This document shows positions 1 through 9,024 of a stretch of DNA of 64,000 nt, piece after piece; positions within the stretch are counted from its first letter, which is position 1; each line of letters starts with the position of its first letter. The notes beneath the pieces were generated by a model that worked only from the letters and a program-made list of their open reading frames with translations, did no database searches and was not told the origin of the DNA. The translations under genes and the position numbers were made by a program. This DNA comes from Campylobacter gastrosuis (GTDB lineage: Bacteria > Campylobacterota > Campylobacteria > Campylobacterales > Campylobacteraceae): assembly GCF_030249845.1 (NCBI RefSeq), contig NZ_JANURM010000003.1, positions 62,001-126,000 on the forward strand. Direction: 5' to 3'.

Positions 1-309
1 ATTGACCACGGTATGGGCGTGGTCATTGGCGAAACGGCTGAGATTGGCGATGATGTTATGCTTTATCATCAGGTCACGCTTGGTGGCACTGGCAAGGAGT
101 GTGGCAAGCGTCATCCCACGCTAAAAGACGGCGTGGTCGTGTCGGCTGGGGCGAAAATTTTAGGTGCGATTACGATTGGTGAGAATGCTAAAATCGGTGC
201 AAATTCAGTCGTGATAAAAGACGTCCCAGATGATGCAACTGCCGTTGGCATACCTGCTAAAATCGTGCGAATCGGCGGTAAAATTTATGAGCCTGAATAT
301 ACGATTTAA
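1..309 (+). CDS. cysE: Serine O-acetyltransferase, C-terminal part
   Basis: The reading frame is open from the first base, so this is the 3' end of a gene that starts upstream of the window. The enzyme acetylates L-serine with acetyl-CoA in the first step of cysteine synthesis. The visible part is the left-handed beta-helix (hexapeptide repeat) domain. It begins with the [12 protein letters not shown] segment that holds the catalytic Asp-His pair in CysE, followed by VTLGGTG and the RHP histidine. The short acidic tail (EPEYTI) after GIPAKIVR replaces the usual C-terminal extension. Family assignment is secure; the N-terminal half cannot be judged. Confidence 0.93.
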   Translation: MDHGMGVVIGETAEIGDDVMLYHQVTLGGTGKECGKRHPTLKDGVVVSAGAKILGAITIGENAKIGANSVVIKDVPDDATAVGIPAKIVRIGGKIYEPEYTI

Positions 310-399
310 GGTTTTACTTTTGAGCGATAAATGCATTTTAAATTTTAAGTTTTAGCCACTAAATACAAAGAGTTTGCACGTTTTTACGCCAAAGTCCTA

Positions 400-422
400 A
401 AATTTTAGAAAATCTAAAATTT
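400..422. terminator. AT-rich hairpin after cysE
   Basis: A perfect 10-bp inverted repeat (AAATTTTAGA / TCTAAAATTT, 3-nt loop) lies in the 193-bp gap between the convergent cysE and dcuC genes. It is A/T-only apart from one pair, so termination activity is uncertain. Nothing else is recognisable in this gap. Confidence 0.35.
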
Positions 423-502
423 AAAACGTATATTGCACCCTGTTTTTAAACATATCAAAATTTGCAAATTTTTTAGTCAAATAAAATTAAACCCAAACAC
501 AC

Positions 503-1786
503 CTAAACCATAAAAAACGCAATAAAACAAACAGCTAAAAACATCGCTGGGGCAGTGCGTTTGGCTAACTCAACCGGACTTACCATAGCCAGTGAGGCAC
601 AGATTATTGCCGCACATGCTATTGGCGATGAACTACGACCAAGAGCCCCTGAAATCGCCGCTGCCATACCTAGATCTGTTTGTTTGTAGCCAAAATCGGC
701 AGCGTGGATCGTTACGGCTTGATTAAACGCCATAGCAGCAGCGTCGCCAGAGCCAGTAACTACGCCCATAGCGTAAGGCACGAACGTCCCGCCATATTTT
801 GCAAATTCTGACGAGCCTTTTAGCCACAAAATCACAGCGTCAATCGCCCCACACGCTTTAAGCCCTGCTACAAAGACCCCAGCGGCGATGATGATACCGA
901 TGACTTCGGCGTAGGCAGAGCCCATACCGCTAAAAAATTCCTTTGTGATTTTTTGCGGATTTGTTTGCGTGATGAAAATGGCTATTATCGCACCCAAAAT
1001 CATCGCCTCTGCAACGCCCATTTTTGTCCATTTTAGCCACGAAATTTGATTTAGCGATGTGCCACCGATGATTAAAATCACAAGTGGGATTAGTGGCGTG
1101 ATAGCGTAAAGGACGTTGATTTTTGGGCTTGTCGCCACGATTTCGCCGTTGTTGGTGTTAAAATTTTGCCCTTTTGAGAAATCCTTAAAGAAAATCGCAC
1201 TAACACAGAGCATTACAAGCACGATAAGAGCGGCTGCTAGGGCGTTTGGTAGCTGCACGGCGATGACATCTTGCACGTTTAGCTTTGCCATATCAGCGAC
1301 AAAGACATTGTGAGCTGAGCCCGGGCTTAAAACCGACCCAAAAGTCCCAGCAAAGACCGCAGCCCCAGCCATAGCTGGATGCACACCAGAGCTCATTAGA
1401 AGCGGTATTAGCGTGGCACCGACCGCCGCTGAGCACCCAGCAGCCGAAGGGATAGCGATATTTATCAGATAGGTGGCACAAAATGTGAGCGGTATGAGAA
1501 AAAAGCCGACATTTCGCATAGGTTTGGTTAGCAAAAGCACCAAATGCTCATCGCACTTTGTAAATTTCATCACGTAAGCAAAGCCCATAGCCGCACAAAT
1601 CGCCTTAATCAGCCCAGCTTGTGTCATTGATTTTGTAAATTCATTAAGTGCCATCATCGGATTTAGGGCGACCACGCAAAGCACCAAGCCAACGCCAATA
1701 AGCACCGTTCTAGTCTCGCCCTTTCTGATTAAAAGATAGATGACGGCAAAGAGTCCGATTATGGCACAGATGATTTTGTAGTCCAT
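503..1786 (-). CDS. dcuC: Anaerobic C4-dicarboxylate carrier, DcuC family
   Basis: This is a polytopic inner-membrane protein of 427 residues, with hydrophobic segments over nearly its whole length. Glycine- and serine-rich membrane stretches (IAIPSAAGCSAAVGATL, GTFGSVLSPGSAHN, VTGSGDAAAMAFNQ) match the DcuC group, which exchanges or effluxes succinate and takes up fumarate under oxygen limitation. The length is slightly below E. coli DcuC. It is monocistronic: the upstream 204-bp gap is AT-rich and carries a TAGTATAAAT stretch as a plausible -10 region. A GGGG ribosome-binding site precedes the ATG. DcuD or another member of the same superfamily is the main alternative; substrate is inferred. 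Confidence 0.8.
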   Translation of the reverse strand: MDYKIICAIIGLFAVIYLLIRKGETRTVLIGVGLVLCVVALNPMMALNEFTKSMTQAGLIKAICAAMGFAYVMKFTKCDEHLVLLLTKPMRNVGFFLIPLTFCATYLINIAIPSAAGCSAAVGATLIPLLMSSGVHPAMAGAAVFAGTFGSVLSPGSAHNVFVADMAKLNVQDVIAVQLPNALAAALIVLVMLCVSAIFFKDFSKGQNFNTNNGEIVATSPKINVLYAITPLIPLVILIIGGTSLNQISWLKWTKMGVAEAMILGAIIAIFITQTNPQKITKEFFSGMGSAYAEVIGIIIAAGVFVAGLKACGAIDAVILWLKGSSEFAKYGGTFVPYAMGVVTGSGDAAAMAFNQAVTIHAADFGYKQTDLGMAAAISGALGRSSSPIACAAIICASLAMVSPVELAKRTAPAMFLAVCFIAFFMV

Positions 1787-1990
1787 TTTGCCCCTTTTGT
1801 TTTATTTGTATTTATACTATAATTACTATTAATTTAAAAAATTTGCTATTTTTAAATGAAAATTTGCCTTTTTTCTGTTACGAATTTACACGCTATCTGT
1901 TTAAAATTTTCAAGGATAAAAGAGTGAATGTAAATAATTTAGAAAATCCGATTAAGTTTTTAGCAAGGCATAAATGATTTGCTTAAAATG

Positions 1991-2695
1991 TCACACTTTA
2001 AAAATTTCATTTGGATTTATAAACTTAGTTTGCTTTTTATATCTCATTTTTAGCACAGCTTCATTGCCTATCACTCTTGCTTCATCGCCTAAAATTTCAA
2101 GCCCAACACCCTCTGGTAGGGCGTAAATCGTGCTATTTTGATTGATTATCAAAAACTCTTCAAGCCTTTCTTCTCTGCTTTCGCCGTTGTGATTTGCTAT
2201 TTTGCCACTGATAAAATGTGGGTTGATTTGGTGTGGCAAAATTTCTAAGGCTTTAAAGCTCTCTGGGTAGATTATAGGCATATCATTTGTTGTCATCATC
2301 GTATTACCAGCGATATTTGCACCTGCTGACCAGCCAAAATATGGTGTGCCACTCTCGGTTTTTTGCTTAATTAAATCAATTAATTTAAATTTATAAAGAT
2401 AATACATCAAAACAAAGGTATTGCCACCACCGACGGCTATGATTTTTGCATTTTTTACGGCTGTTTGCGGGTCGGTAAAATGATGAATTGAGCGGATATT
2501 TTCGTATTTTAAGCACTCTTTTACCTTTGCTTCATACTCATCGTTGCTTCTCCTAACACCTGCATAAGGTATAAATAAAATTTCTTCGCCAAAAACGCCG
2601 TGCTTTTGCAAAAAATCGCAAATCCACTCCCTACAATGCGTCAAATATCCAGTATTTTTATAGCCTGAGCTACTTAATAAAAGTGCTTTTTTCAT
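1991..2695 (-). CDS. pepE: Dipeptidase E (alpha-aspartyl dipeptidase), family S51
   Basis: This 234-residue cytoplasmic serine peptidase hydrolyses dipeptides with N-terminal aspartate. The nucleophile motif GWSAGAN is present, preceded by the VGGGNTF turn. The conserved NDMPI, INPHF and LPEGVGLEI segments line up with E. coli PepE along the full length. The ATG lies inside the 3' end of the upstream M20 hydrolase gene (26-nt overlap), so the two are almost certainly translated from one transcript. Together they suggest a peptide/amide nitrogen-salvage unit releasing aspartate and other amino acids, which fits an amino-acid-using Campylobacter. Assignment is strong; the physiological substrate is inferred. 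Confidence 0.9.
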   Translation of the reverse strand: MKKALLLSSSGYKNTGYLTHCREWICDFLQKHGVFGEEILFIPYAGVRRSNDEYEAKVKECLKYENIRSIHHFTDPQTAVKNAKIIAVGGGNTFVLMYYLYKFKLIDLIKQKTESGTPYFGWSAGANIAGNTMMTTNDMPIIYPESFKALEILPHQINPHFISGKIANHNGESREERLEEFLIINQNSTIYALPEGVGLEILGDEARVIGNEAVLKMRYKKQTKFINPNEIFKV

Positions 2696-3950
2696 AAAAA
2701 TCCCCCTTGCTACTATTTGCTGATTTTAAGACTACGTTTTTTAGCAGTTTCGTGCCGTTTATGATATCATCAAAGCTTGTAAATTCGCTTGGGTTGTGGC
2801 TTATGCCGTTGCGAGATGGCACAAAAATCATAGCCGTTTTGCAAAATTCGCTAATATTCATCGTGTCGTGCCCAGCTCCACTTGGCATAATTACGTGTTT
2901 TAGCCCCAAATTTCGTGCTTCTTGCGAGATTAATTCTATTAAATCTTTATCTAAAACACTTGGATTTTCGGTTGAAATTTGCTTGATTTTGTAGCTAAAA
3001 TTTCTGCTTTTTTGGATATTTTCTATCTCGTTTTTTATCTCGTTAAAGGCTAAATTTCGGCTCTCTAAATCGGTTGAGCGAAGATCAACTAAAATCATCG
3101 CTTCGCCCGGTATTACGTTTATCACGCCCGGTTTTACCACGCAGTTGCCACACGTTGCCACCACGCTTTTGTCGGCGTATTTTTTAGCCACACGCTCAAC
3201 CGCTAAAATTATCTCAGAAGCCACACATAATGCATCATTTCTATATTGCATTGCTGTTGTTCCAGAATGTCCTGCTGTGCCTATGATTTTTATACCAAAG
3301 CGGTGTGGGGCAGCTATGGCACTAACCACGCCGATTTGTAAATTTTGGCTGTGTAAAAGCGGACCTTGCTCTACGTGAAGCTCAAAAAAGCTATCATAAT
3401 CTAGGGCTCTGTTTTTGATTTTGTCTAAATTTGCTAAATTTAGCCCATATTTTTGAAAAATATCTGATAAATTTTCGCCACGAAAATCCTTTAAAACCTC
3501 TAATTTTTGCCTATCAAGCTTGTGTGTCATCGCCTTTGACCCAAGCATTGAGATATTAAATCTAGTTGATTCTTCGCAGGCAAAAATTACAAGTTCAAGC
3601 GGTCTTTTCGTGATTATGCCGTCATCATCAAGGCTGTTTATAACTTCAAGAGCGGCTAAAACACCCACCACGCCGTCATATTCGCCACCATTTATTACGC
3701 TATCAAGGTGTGAGCCAAATGCCACGGCTTTAAGCCCACTTTCTCTGCCGTAACGCCTTGCAAAGATATTGCCTATCTCATCAACCTCCACTTTAAGGTT
3801 GGCATCGCTTAGGTGTTTTATCATTAGCTCTTTTAAAATTTTATCGTGGTTTGTGTAAGCAAGACGCGTGATACCAGCACCAAAAGTGGTGTCTGTGATT
3901 GAGTTTATCTCTTTAAAAAGTGATTTTAGCCTTTTTGAATTTATACTCAT
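2670..3950 (-). CDS. M20-family Zn amidohydrolase (N-carbamoyl-amino-acid hydrolase / allantoate amidohydrolase type)
   Basis: This 426-residue metal-dependent amidohydrolase removes carbamoyl or ureido groups from amino-acid derivatives. Metal and substrate motifs of the M20 AllC/HyuC branch are clear: GSHLDSV, GGEYDGVVGV, CEESTRF, HVEQGPLL and, near the end, GAGHDTMN. The dimerisation insert (GTAGHSGTTAM) is intact. The sequence cannot separate allantoate amidohydrolase, beta-ureidopropionase and N-carbamoyl-L-amino-acid hydrolase. No allantoin or hydantoin gene lies nearby, and the partner pepE argues for amino-acid release. The ATG follows a short AT-rich leader beginning near 3960. Confidence 0.82.
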   Translation of the reverse strand: MSINSKRLKSLFKEINSITDTTFGAGITRLAYTNHDKILKELMIKHLSDANLKVEVDEIGNIFARRYGRESGLKAVAFGSHLDSVINGGEYDGVVGVLAALEVINSLDDDGIITKRPLELVIFACEESTRFNISMLGSKAMTHKLDRQKLEVLKDFRGENLSDIFQKYGLNLANLDKIKNRALDYDSFFELHVEQGPLLHSQNLQIGVVSAIAAPHRFGIKIIGTAGHSGTTAMQYRNDALCVASEIILAVERVAKKYADKSVVATCGNCVVKPGVINVIPGEAMILVDLRSTDLESRNLAFNEIKNEIENIQKSRNFSYKIKQISTENPSVLDKDLIELISQEARNLGLKHVIMPSGAGHDTMNISEFCKTAMIFVPSRNGISHNPSEFTSFDDIINGTKLLKNVVLKSANSSKGDFYEKSTFIK

Positions 3951-4039
3951 ATTTGCTCCACATTTTAAATTTATTTATAATTGTAGCATAAAAATGTGGT
4001 TTTTTGTTTAAAATTTAGATTTAATGAGAGAAAATTAAA

Positions 4040-4124
4040 TGGTGCGATTAGCGAGACTCGAACTCGCACACCTACTGGCACTACCCCCTCAAGATAGCGT
4101 GTCTACCAATTCCACCATAATCGC
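4040..4124 (-). tRNA. tRNA-Leu (GAG)
   Basis: On the minus strand the sequence starts GCGATTA and ends TAATCGC-A-CCA, giving a perfect 7-bp acceptor stem with an encoded CCA. The D-arm GGTGGAATTGGTAGAC and the T-arm GCGAGTTCGAGTCTCGC are canonical. There is a long class II variable arm, as expected for Leu. The anticodon loop CTTGAGG places GAG at 4090-4088. The 85-nt gene lies about 36 bp downstream of atpE with a short hairpin between them, so it may be processed from the atpE transcript or use its own promoter. Confidence 0.95.
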
Positions 4125-4146
4125 AAAAGCCCCAAAAATAGGGGCT
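4125..4146 (-). terminator. Hairpin between atpE and tRNA-Leu
   Basis: Read on the minus strand, AGCCCC and GGGGCT form a 6-bp stem around a 7-nt loop, followed by TTTT and then directly by the first base of the tRNA. It is a short intrinsic terminator or processing signal for atpE. Confidence 0.6.
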
Positions 4147-4160
4147 AAAAAGCCTTACGC

Positions 4161-4475
4161 TTAGCCAAGCATTGGGTTTGCGTAAAGAACAATAAGTGTA
4201 ATAACAAGTGCGTAAATAACCTGTGCCTCAACCATCGCAAGTGCGATAAACATTGTAGTCATAAGTTTGCTACCTACGCCCGGATTTCTAGCTGTGCCAC
4301 TGATTGTAGCGGCTGCTGTGTTACCCATACCGATAGCACCACCAAGTGCTGCAAGACCTAAGCCAACACCAGCTGCGATAACCGAAGCTGCTCTAATTAG
4401 TGAGTTATTCATCTCGCCATCAGCTGCAAAAGCAAGCCCTGCAAGACCTAAAAGTAAAAAAACGACTTTTTTCAT
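4161..4475 (-). CDS. atpE: F0F1 ATP synthase subunit c
   Basis: This 104-residue proteolipid forms the rotor ring of ATP synthase in the inner membrane. A cleavable-looking N-terminal hydrophobic segment ending AFAADGE precedes the two-helix hairpin; c subunits with such an extension are usual in Campylobacterota. The GLGLAALGGAIGMGNT glycine motif marks helix 1. The essential carboxylate is the Glu in ALAMVEAQV of helix 2. The gene stands alone, away from other atp genes, as is common in this phylum. A GGAG ribosome-binding site lies upstream. Confidence 0.95.
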   Translation of the reverse strand: MKKVVFLLLGLAGLAFAADGEMNNSLIRAASVIAAGVGLGLAALGGAIGMGNTAAATISGTARNPGVGSKLMTTMFIALAMVEAQVIYALVITLIVLYANPMLG

Positions 4476-4752
4476 CGTTGCTCCTTGTAAATTTCAAGCC
4501 CCTTTCGGATCAATCCCCTACTTAGAAACTTTAAGGGCGTATGATACAAAAATAAAGCTTTGATTTACTTAAAATTTGTTTTTTATTCGTTTATAAATTT
4601 TCAAATGGCAAAAAAGTGAAAAATTTATTTCAAAACGATACAAATTTTCTAAAAATATTAAAATTTTGTTTATCATTTATGAAAAATAAAAGGTTTTTTA
4701 TGTTACTTTTATGCCATTTATTTTAATTTCATTAAGTTTTTTAGGATTTTGT

Positions 4753-6090
4753 ATGAATAAATTTAGCAAAATCGGCTTTGTCCTTGCTATGGCTGGGTCG
4801 GCTGTGGGACTTGGCAATGCGTGGAAATTCCCAACAATGGTCGGTAATAACGGCGGTTCGGCGTTTATCGTTTTGTATTTGGTGCTTACTTTTGGCATTG
4901 CTTTTGTGGCGTTTTTAGCCGAGCTTAGCATTGGCAAACTTGGCGAAACCGACCCCGTGCATTCGCTTTACAAACTCGCTCCAAAGCACAAAAAGCAGTG
5001 GAGTTTGGCTGGATTTTTTATGATTGGTGCGGTGCTTATCGCTTCGTTTTATATGGTTGTGATTGGCTGGATTGTAAAGTATATTTACATTAGTTTTAGC
5101 TCGCTGCCTAGCGATACTACGCAATCTGGCGCGATTTTTGAGTCGCTTTTATTTAGCGAGGCTCTTAACTCCATTTTATGTTTTACGCTTGTTTTTATCA
5201 TCGTTTTTTACGTGGTTTCAAAGGGCATTAAAAGTGGCATTGAACGCCTAAATGTCTGGATGATGCCGACACTTTTTATTTTGCTTTTGGTTATGTTTTT
5301 TTATTCGCTTAGTATGGGCGATGGCTTTTTAAAGGCGGTTTCGTTTCTTTTTGTGCCAGATTTTTCAAAAATCACGCCAGAGATTGTGCTTCAAGCACTC
5401 GGACTTGCATTTTTCTCGCTCTCAATGGGCGTTTGCGTGGTGCCGACATATGCAGCTAGCTTGCCTGATGGCACAAATTTAGTAAAATCAACGCTCTCAA
5501 TTATTTTTATAAACATTCTAATCGGCATTATGATGGGGCTTGTTGTTTTTACCTTTGTTTTTGCGTATAGCGGCGATACCACACAGGGCGGACCGGGGCT
5601 GATTTTTGTTAGCCTTACGACACTTTTTGCAAAGCTTGGCGTAGCTGGTAATGTCCTAGCTGTGGCGTTTTTTACATCGCTACTTTTTGCAGGCATTACG
5701 AGTGCGGTTTCTATGATTGAGCCGTTTGCCTTTTATCTTATAAATAAATTTGGTTTTACACGCAAAAAAGCCCTTGTGATGATTGCCGTTTTTGTCTATA
5801 TTTTGGGTATTTTTTGTGTGCTTTCATATTACAAGCCAACAAGCGAAAATTTTGTATTTTTTAACAAGCCGTTTTTTGATGTGCTTGATTATTTGACATC
5901 AAATATCATAATGCCACTTGCGGCGATTACATTTAGCATTTTTGTGGGTTTTGTGCTTAAAAAAGAGGGGCTTTTTATACTTTTTAGCACTTTTATGAGC
6001 AAAAATCTCTTTGAAATTTGGTATTTTATGCTTAGATTTGTCGTGCCTGTGGCTGTTTTTGCGATTATGCTGTATCAAATTTTAAAGTAA
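4753..6090 (+). CDS. Na+-dependent symporter, NSS/SNF family (copy 1 of 3)
   Basis: This secondary transporter of the neurotransmitter:sodium symporter family has the LeuT fold. The start is set at the ATG at 4753, because TTAGGA lies just upstream and the NSS core begins immediately (SKIGFVLAMAGSAVGLGNAWK). The unwound TM1 motif GSAVGLGNAWKFP, which forms the Na+/substrate site, and the NNGGSAF segment are intact. The protein is about 445 residues, shorter than 12-helix eukaryotic members and typical of bacterial 11-12 helix forms. It is followed 4 nt later by a second copy and then a third. Substrate is unknown; bacterial relatives carry amino acids or aromatic amines. Confidence 0.9.
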   Translation: MNKFSKIGFVLAMAGSAVGLGNAWKFPTMVGNNGGSAFIVLYLVLTFGIAFVAFLAELSIGKLGETDPVHSLYKLAPKHKKQWSLAGFFMIGAVLIASFYMVVIGWIVKYIYISFSSLPSDTTQSGAIFESLLFSEALNSILCFTLVFIIVFYVVSKGIKSGIERLNVWMMPTLFILLLVMFFYSLSMGDGFLKAVSFLFVPDFSKITPEIVLQALGLAFFSLSMGVCVVPTYAASLPDGTNLVKSTLSIIFINILIGIMMGLVVFTFVFAYSGDTTQGGPGLIFVSLTTLFAKLGVAGNVLAVAFFTSLLFAGITSAVSMIEPFAFYLINKFGFTRKKALVMIAVFVYILGIFCVLSYYKPTSENFVFFNKPFFDVLDYLTSNIIMPLAAITFSIFVGFVLKKEGLFILFSTFMSKNLFEIWYFMLRFVVPVAVFAIMLYQILK

Positions 6091-6094
6091 AAAT

Positions 6095-7426
6095 ATGGCA
6101 GATAAGTTCTCAAAAGTAGGTTTTATTCTCTCAATCGTAGGTGCGGCTGTGGGGCTTGGCAATGCGTGGAAATTCCCTTACACCGTGGGCGATAATGGCG
6201 GTTCGGCATTTGTGCTTATTTATCTATTTTTTGCCGTTGTGGTGGGGCTTAGCATATTTTTTGCCGAAATGGCAATGGGTAAAATTTCAGGTGCTGACAC
6301 GCCAAATGCCTTTAAAATCTTAGCTACAAAGGGCGCAAAAGCGTGGTCGTTAGCAGGCATTGTGATGATTACTGGCGTTTTTGTCGCGTCTTTTTATACC
6401 TTAATCATCGGCTGGGTCGTAAAATACGCCGTTTTATCGCTTTTAGAGTTACCTAGCGACTTGCCTAGCTCTGGGGCATTGTTTGAAAATTTCATCTCAC
6501 AAAATGCAAGCGAGCAGATTTTTTATTTTAGCGTGGCGTTTTTAGCTTACTTTTTTGTGCTGACAAAGGGCGTTAAAGCTGGGATTGAGCGGATAAATTT
6601 ATGGCTAATACCAGCACTTTTTATACTTTTAATGCTAATGCTTGGCTATTCGTTTTCAATGGACGGCTTTTCTCGTGCTGTTGATTTTTTGCTCGTGCCA
6701 GATTTTTCAAAAATCACGCTAAAATCGCTATTTTACGCACTCGGACTTGCATTTTTTACGATGTGCGTTGGCATTGGGGCAGTTCTTAGCTACTCTGTTA
6801 GCCTTGATGAGCGGACAAATTTATTTACTTCATCGCTTTATGTCGTCTTTTTAAACATTATTATTAGCATTGTGATAGGACTTATCGTTTTTACCTTTGT
6901 TTTTGAGTTTAACTCAGAGCCAATGGGTGGTGTCGGACTTGCCTTTGTGTCGCTGCCTACGCTATTTGCTAAGCTTGGTGTGCTTGGCAATGTGCTTAGT
7001 TTTACATTTTTTACAGCACTCGTTTTTGCAGGGCTTACTTCGGCGATTTCTATGGTAGAACCTTGCATTTTGTTTCTAAACAGAGCCTTGAAATGTAGCC
7101 GTTTAAAGGCGATTTTTATTGTCGGTAGCGTGGTTTATGTTTTGGGGATTTTGTGTGCCTTATCAAATGTAGAAAATTTCAAATCTAGCCTTACATTTTT
7201 TAACAAGGGCTTTTTTGATCTACTTGATCTTTTAAGCTCAAATATTTTATTGCCACTTGGCGGAATTTTGTTTTGCATTTTTGTTGGATTTTTTATGAAA
7301 AAGGAGCTTTTAAGCGGACTTTTTGTGCCGTTTATGGGCGAAGTTATCTTTAAAATTTGGTATTTTTTACTGCGATTTGTAGCACCAGTTTTGGTCTTTA
7401 TCGTGCTTGTTGGAGGGCTTGTTTAG
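6095..7426 (+). CDS. Na+-dependent symporter, NSS/SNF family (copy 2 of 3)
   Basis: This 443-residue paralogue of the preceding gene starts only 4 nt after its stop codon. It carries the same TM1 Na+ site (GAAVGLGNAWKFPYTVGDN) and shares the distinctive LVPDFSKIT segment in the middle of the protein with both neighbours. This points to tandem duplication followed by divergence. Its stop codon overlaps the GTG start of copy 3 by one base. Divergence in the substrate-facing segments suggests the three copies may take different substrates; this is inference. Confidence 0.9.
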   Translation: MADKFSKVGFILSIVGAAVGLGNAWKFPYTVGDNGGSAFVLIYLFFAVVVGLSIFFAEMAMGKISGADTPNAFKILATKGAKAWSLAGIVMITGVFVASFYTLIIGWVVKYAVLSLLELPSDLPSSGALFENFISQNASEQIFYFSVAFLAYFFVLTKGVKAGIERINLWLIPALFILLMLMLGYSFSMDGFSRAVDFLLVPDFSKITLKSLFYALGLAFFTMCVGIGAVLSYSVSLDERTNLFTSSLYVVFLNIIISIVIGLIVFTFVFEFNSEPMGGVGLAFVSLPTLFAKLGVLGNVLSFTFFTALVFAGLTSAISMVEPCILFLNRALKCSRLKAIFIVGSVVYVLGILCALSNVENFKSSLTFFNKGFFDLLDLLSSNILLPLGGILFCIFVGFFMKKELLSGLFVPFMGEVIFKIWYFLLRFVAPVLVFIVLVGGLV

Positions 7427-8772
7427 TGGAGAAAGAGTATTTTGGTAAAATCGGCTACGTTTTAGCAGTCGCTGGGTCGGCTGTGGGACTTGGTGCAATT
7501 TGGAAATTCCCCTATGTCGTGGGTGAAAATGGCGGTTCGGCGTTTGTTTTGCTTTATATTTTTATCTGTGCTATTGTCGCTGTGCCAGTATTTTTAGCCG
7601 AGCTTAGCATTGGTAAGTTAAGCGAAAGCGATAGTGTGAATGCGTTTAGAAAACTCGCTCACAAAAATGAGAAATTTTGGAGCTGTGTAGGCGGTATGAC
7701 TATGGTTACAGCCGCTGTGATTTCAAGTTATTATCTTGTGATTATTGGCTGGGTTTATCGCTATTTGTGGCTATCGTTTAGCAAGCTACCTAAAAATTTA
7801 GACGAGGCAAATGCTATTTTTGGCGAGTTTTTATCGCAAGATGCGCTTACTCAGTTTATCTGCTTTGCCTTTGCCTTTGGCACTTGTATGCTTATCCTTT
7901 CTCGTGGGGTTAAAAGTGGCATTGAAAAGATGAGCGTTTTGATGATGCCAGCGCTATTTTTAATGCTTATGTTTATGCTTTTTTACTCATTTTCAATGGA
8001 TGGATTTGCAAAAGCGGCTAAATTTCTACTCGTGCCAGATTTTTCAAAAATCACGCTTAGTTCGTTCTTTTACGCACTCGGACTTGCCTTTTTTACGATG
8101 TCGCTTGGTATGGCTGTTATCATTACCTATTCAGCCTCGCTTTCAGATGATACGAATTTGTTTAGATCAACTCTTAGCGTTGTTGGCATAAACATCTTAA
8201 TCGCAATCATTGCCGGACTTGTTATCTTTACCTTTGTTTTTGAGTATGACGCCGTGCCTAGCCAGGGCGTGGGACTTGTCTTTAAGTCCTTGCCGACACT
8301 TTTTGCAAATTTAGGGGCGATTGGCAATATTTTAGCCGTTATGTTTTTTACTGCTTTAAGTTTTGCTGCCCTTACTTCGGCGATTTCTATCATTGAGCCA
8401 TTTGTATTTTTCTTAATCCGTGAGTTTAAAATCAGCCGTTTAAAATCTCTGCTTTTTGTGGGTAGTGGTGTGTTTTTGCTTGGAATTTTATGCATTTTTG
8501 CAAATATTAAAGGCGTTGGCGAGTATTATTTGGTCTTTGGCAAGGACTTTTTTAGCTTTCTTGATTTTACAACAGAGAAAATTTTACTGCCACTTGGCGG
8601 GATTGGCGGGGCGATTTTTGCTGGTTATGTGATTAAAAAAGAGGCGTTATACACGCTATTTAAGCCATATATGAGCGATTTTGTGTTTAATTTATGGTAT
8701 GCTTTGTTGCGATATGTTTCGCCGATTTTTGTCTTAGTGATTATGATAAATACGCTGTTTTTTACGGCTTAA
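7426..8772 (+). CDS. Na+-dependent symporter, NSS/SNF family (copy 3 of 3)
   Basis: The start is taken as the GTG at 7426, which overlaps the previous stop by one base. A strong GGAGGG site (7411-7416) supports it, and the protein then begins like its paralogues (EKEYFGKIGYVLAVAGSAV). TM1 reads GSAVGLGAIWKFP, so the Asn-Ala of copies 1 and 2 (GNAWKFP) is Ala-Ile here. This may alter the Na1/substrate pocket. The protein has 448 residues. oadG begins 11 nt after its stop, which links these Na+-driven carriers physically to a Na+-extruding decarboxylase. Confidence 0.9.
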   Translation: MEKEYFGKIGYVLAVAGSAVGLGAIWKFPYVVGENGGSAFVLLYIFICAIVAVPVFLAELSIGKLSESDSVNAFRKLAHKNEKFWSCVGGMTMVTAAVISSYYLVIIGWVYRYLWLSFSKLPKNLDEANAIFGEFLSQDALTQFICFAFAFGTCMLILSRGVKSGIEKMSVLMMPALFLMLMFMLFYSFSMDGFAKAAKFLLVPDFSKITLSSFFYALGLAFFTMSLGMAVIITYSASLSDDTNLFRSTLSVVGINILIAIIAGLVIFTFVFEYDAVPSQGVGLVFKSLPTLFANLGAIGNILAVMFFTALSFAALTSAISIIEPFVFFLIREFKISRLKSLLFVGSGVFLLGILCIFANIKGVGEYYLVFGKDFFSFLDFTTEKILLPLGGIGGAIFAGYVIKKEALYTLFKPYMSDFVFNLWYALLRYVSPIFVLVIMINTLFFTA

Positions 8773-8783
8773 AGGATAGGTTT

Positions 8784-9011
8784 GTGAATTTGGTTTCTGA
8801 GGGTTTTAGCTTTATGCTACTTGGTATGGGGTCGGTATTTTTGTTTTTGATAATTATGGTCTTGGTTTTAAAGGCACAAGGCTTGATACTTGCTAGATTT
8901 TTCAAAGAAAATTTAGAGGTCATAGCTACGCCTAAGGCTGAAATTTCAAGAGACAAAGAGATTGTTGCAGTTATTGTCGCTGCTATTAACAAATTTAAAA
9001 CAAAATCTTAA
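8784..9011 (+). CDS. oadG: Oxaloacetate decarboxylase gamma subunit
   Basis: This 75-residue protein has one N-terminal membrane helix (MLLGMGSVFLFLIIMVLVL) and a short polar tail, the layout of OadG, which anchors and assembles the alpha and beta subunits. The start is the GTG at 8784, set by AAAGGATAGG just upstream; an alternative farther upstream would run into the preceding gene. The tail lacks the His-rich metal-binding end seen in some OadG proteins. The position directly before oadA and oadB supports the call more than the weakly conserved sequence does. Confidence 0.82.
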   Translation: MNLVSEGFSFMLLGMGSVFLFLIIMVLVLKAQGLILARFFKENLEVIATPKAEISRDKEIVAVIVAAINKFKTKS

Positions 9012-9024
9012 TAAGGGAGATAAA

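Noticed and set aside
400..422. Strong terminator or operator between cysE and dcuC
   Set aside because: The inverted repeat is almost wholly A/T and such repeats are common in AT-rich gaps; kept only as a low-confidence hairpin.
1116..1481. Genes antisense or in other frames inside dcuC, and similar frames within pckA, glyS, copA and ccoI
   Set aside because: No ribosome-binding site, no recognisable protein features, and full overlap with well-supported genes.
4660..4752. NSS copy 1 starting at the ATG at 4711
   Set aside because: It would add a second hydrophobic stretch before the conserved start and has no ribosome-binding site, whereas TTAGGA precedes the ATG at 4753.
8962..9024. OadA starting upstream of 9025 inside oadG
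   Set aside because: The AAGGGAGA site and the [13 protein letters not shown] start at 9025 match the family; the extension overlaps the oadG coding end.
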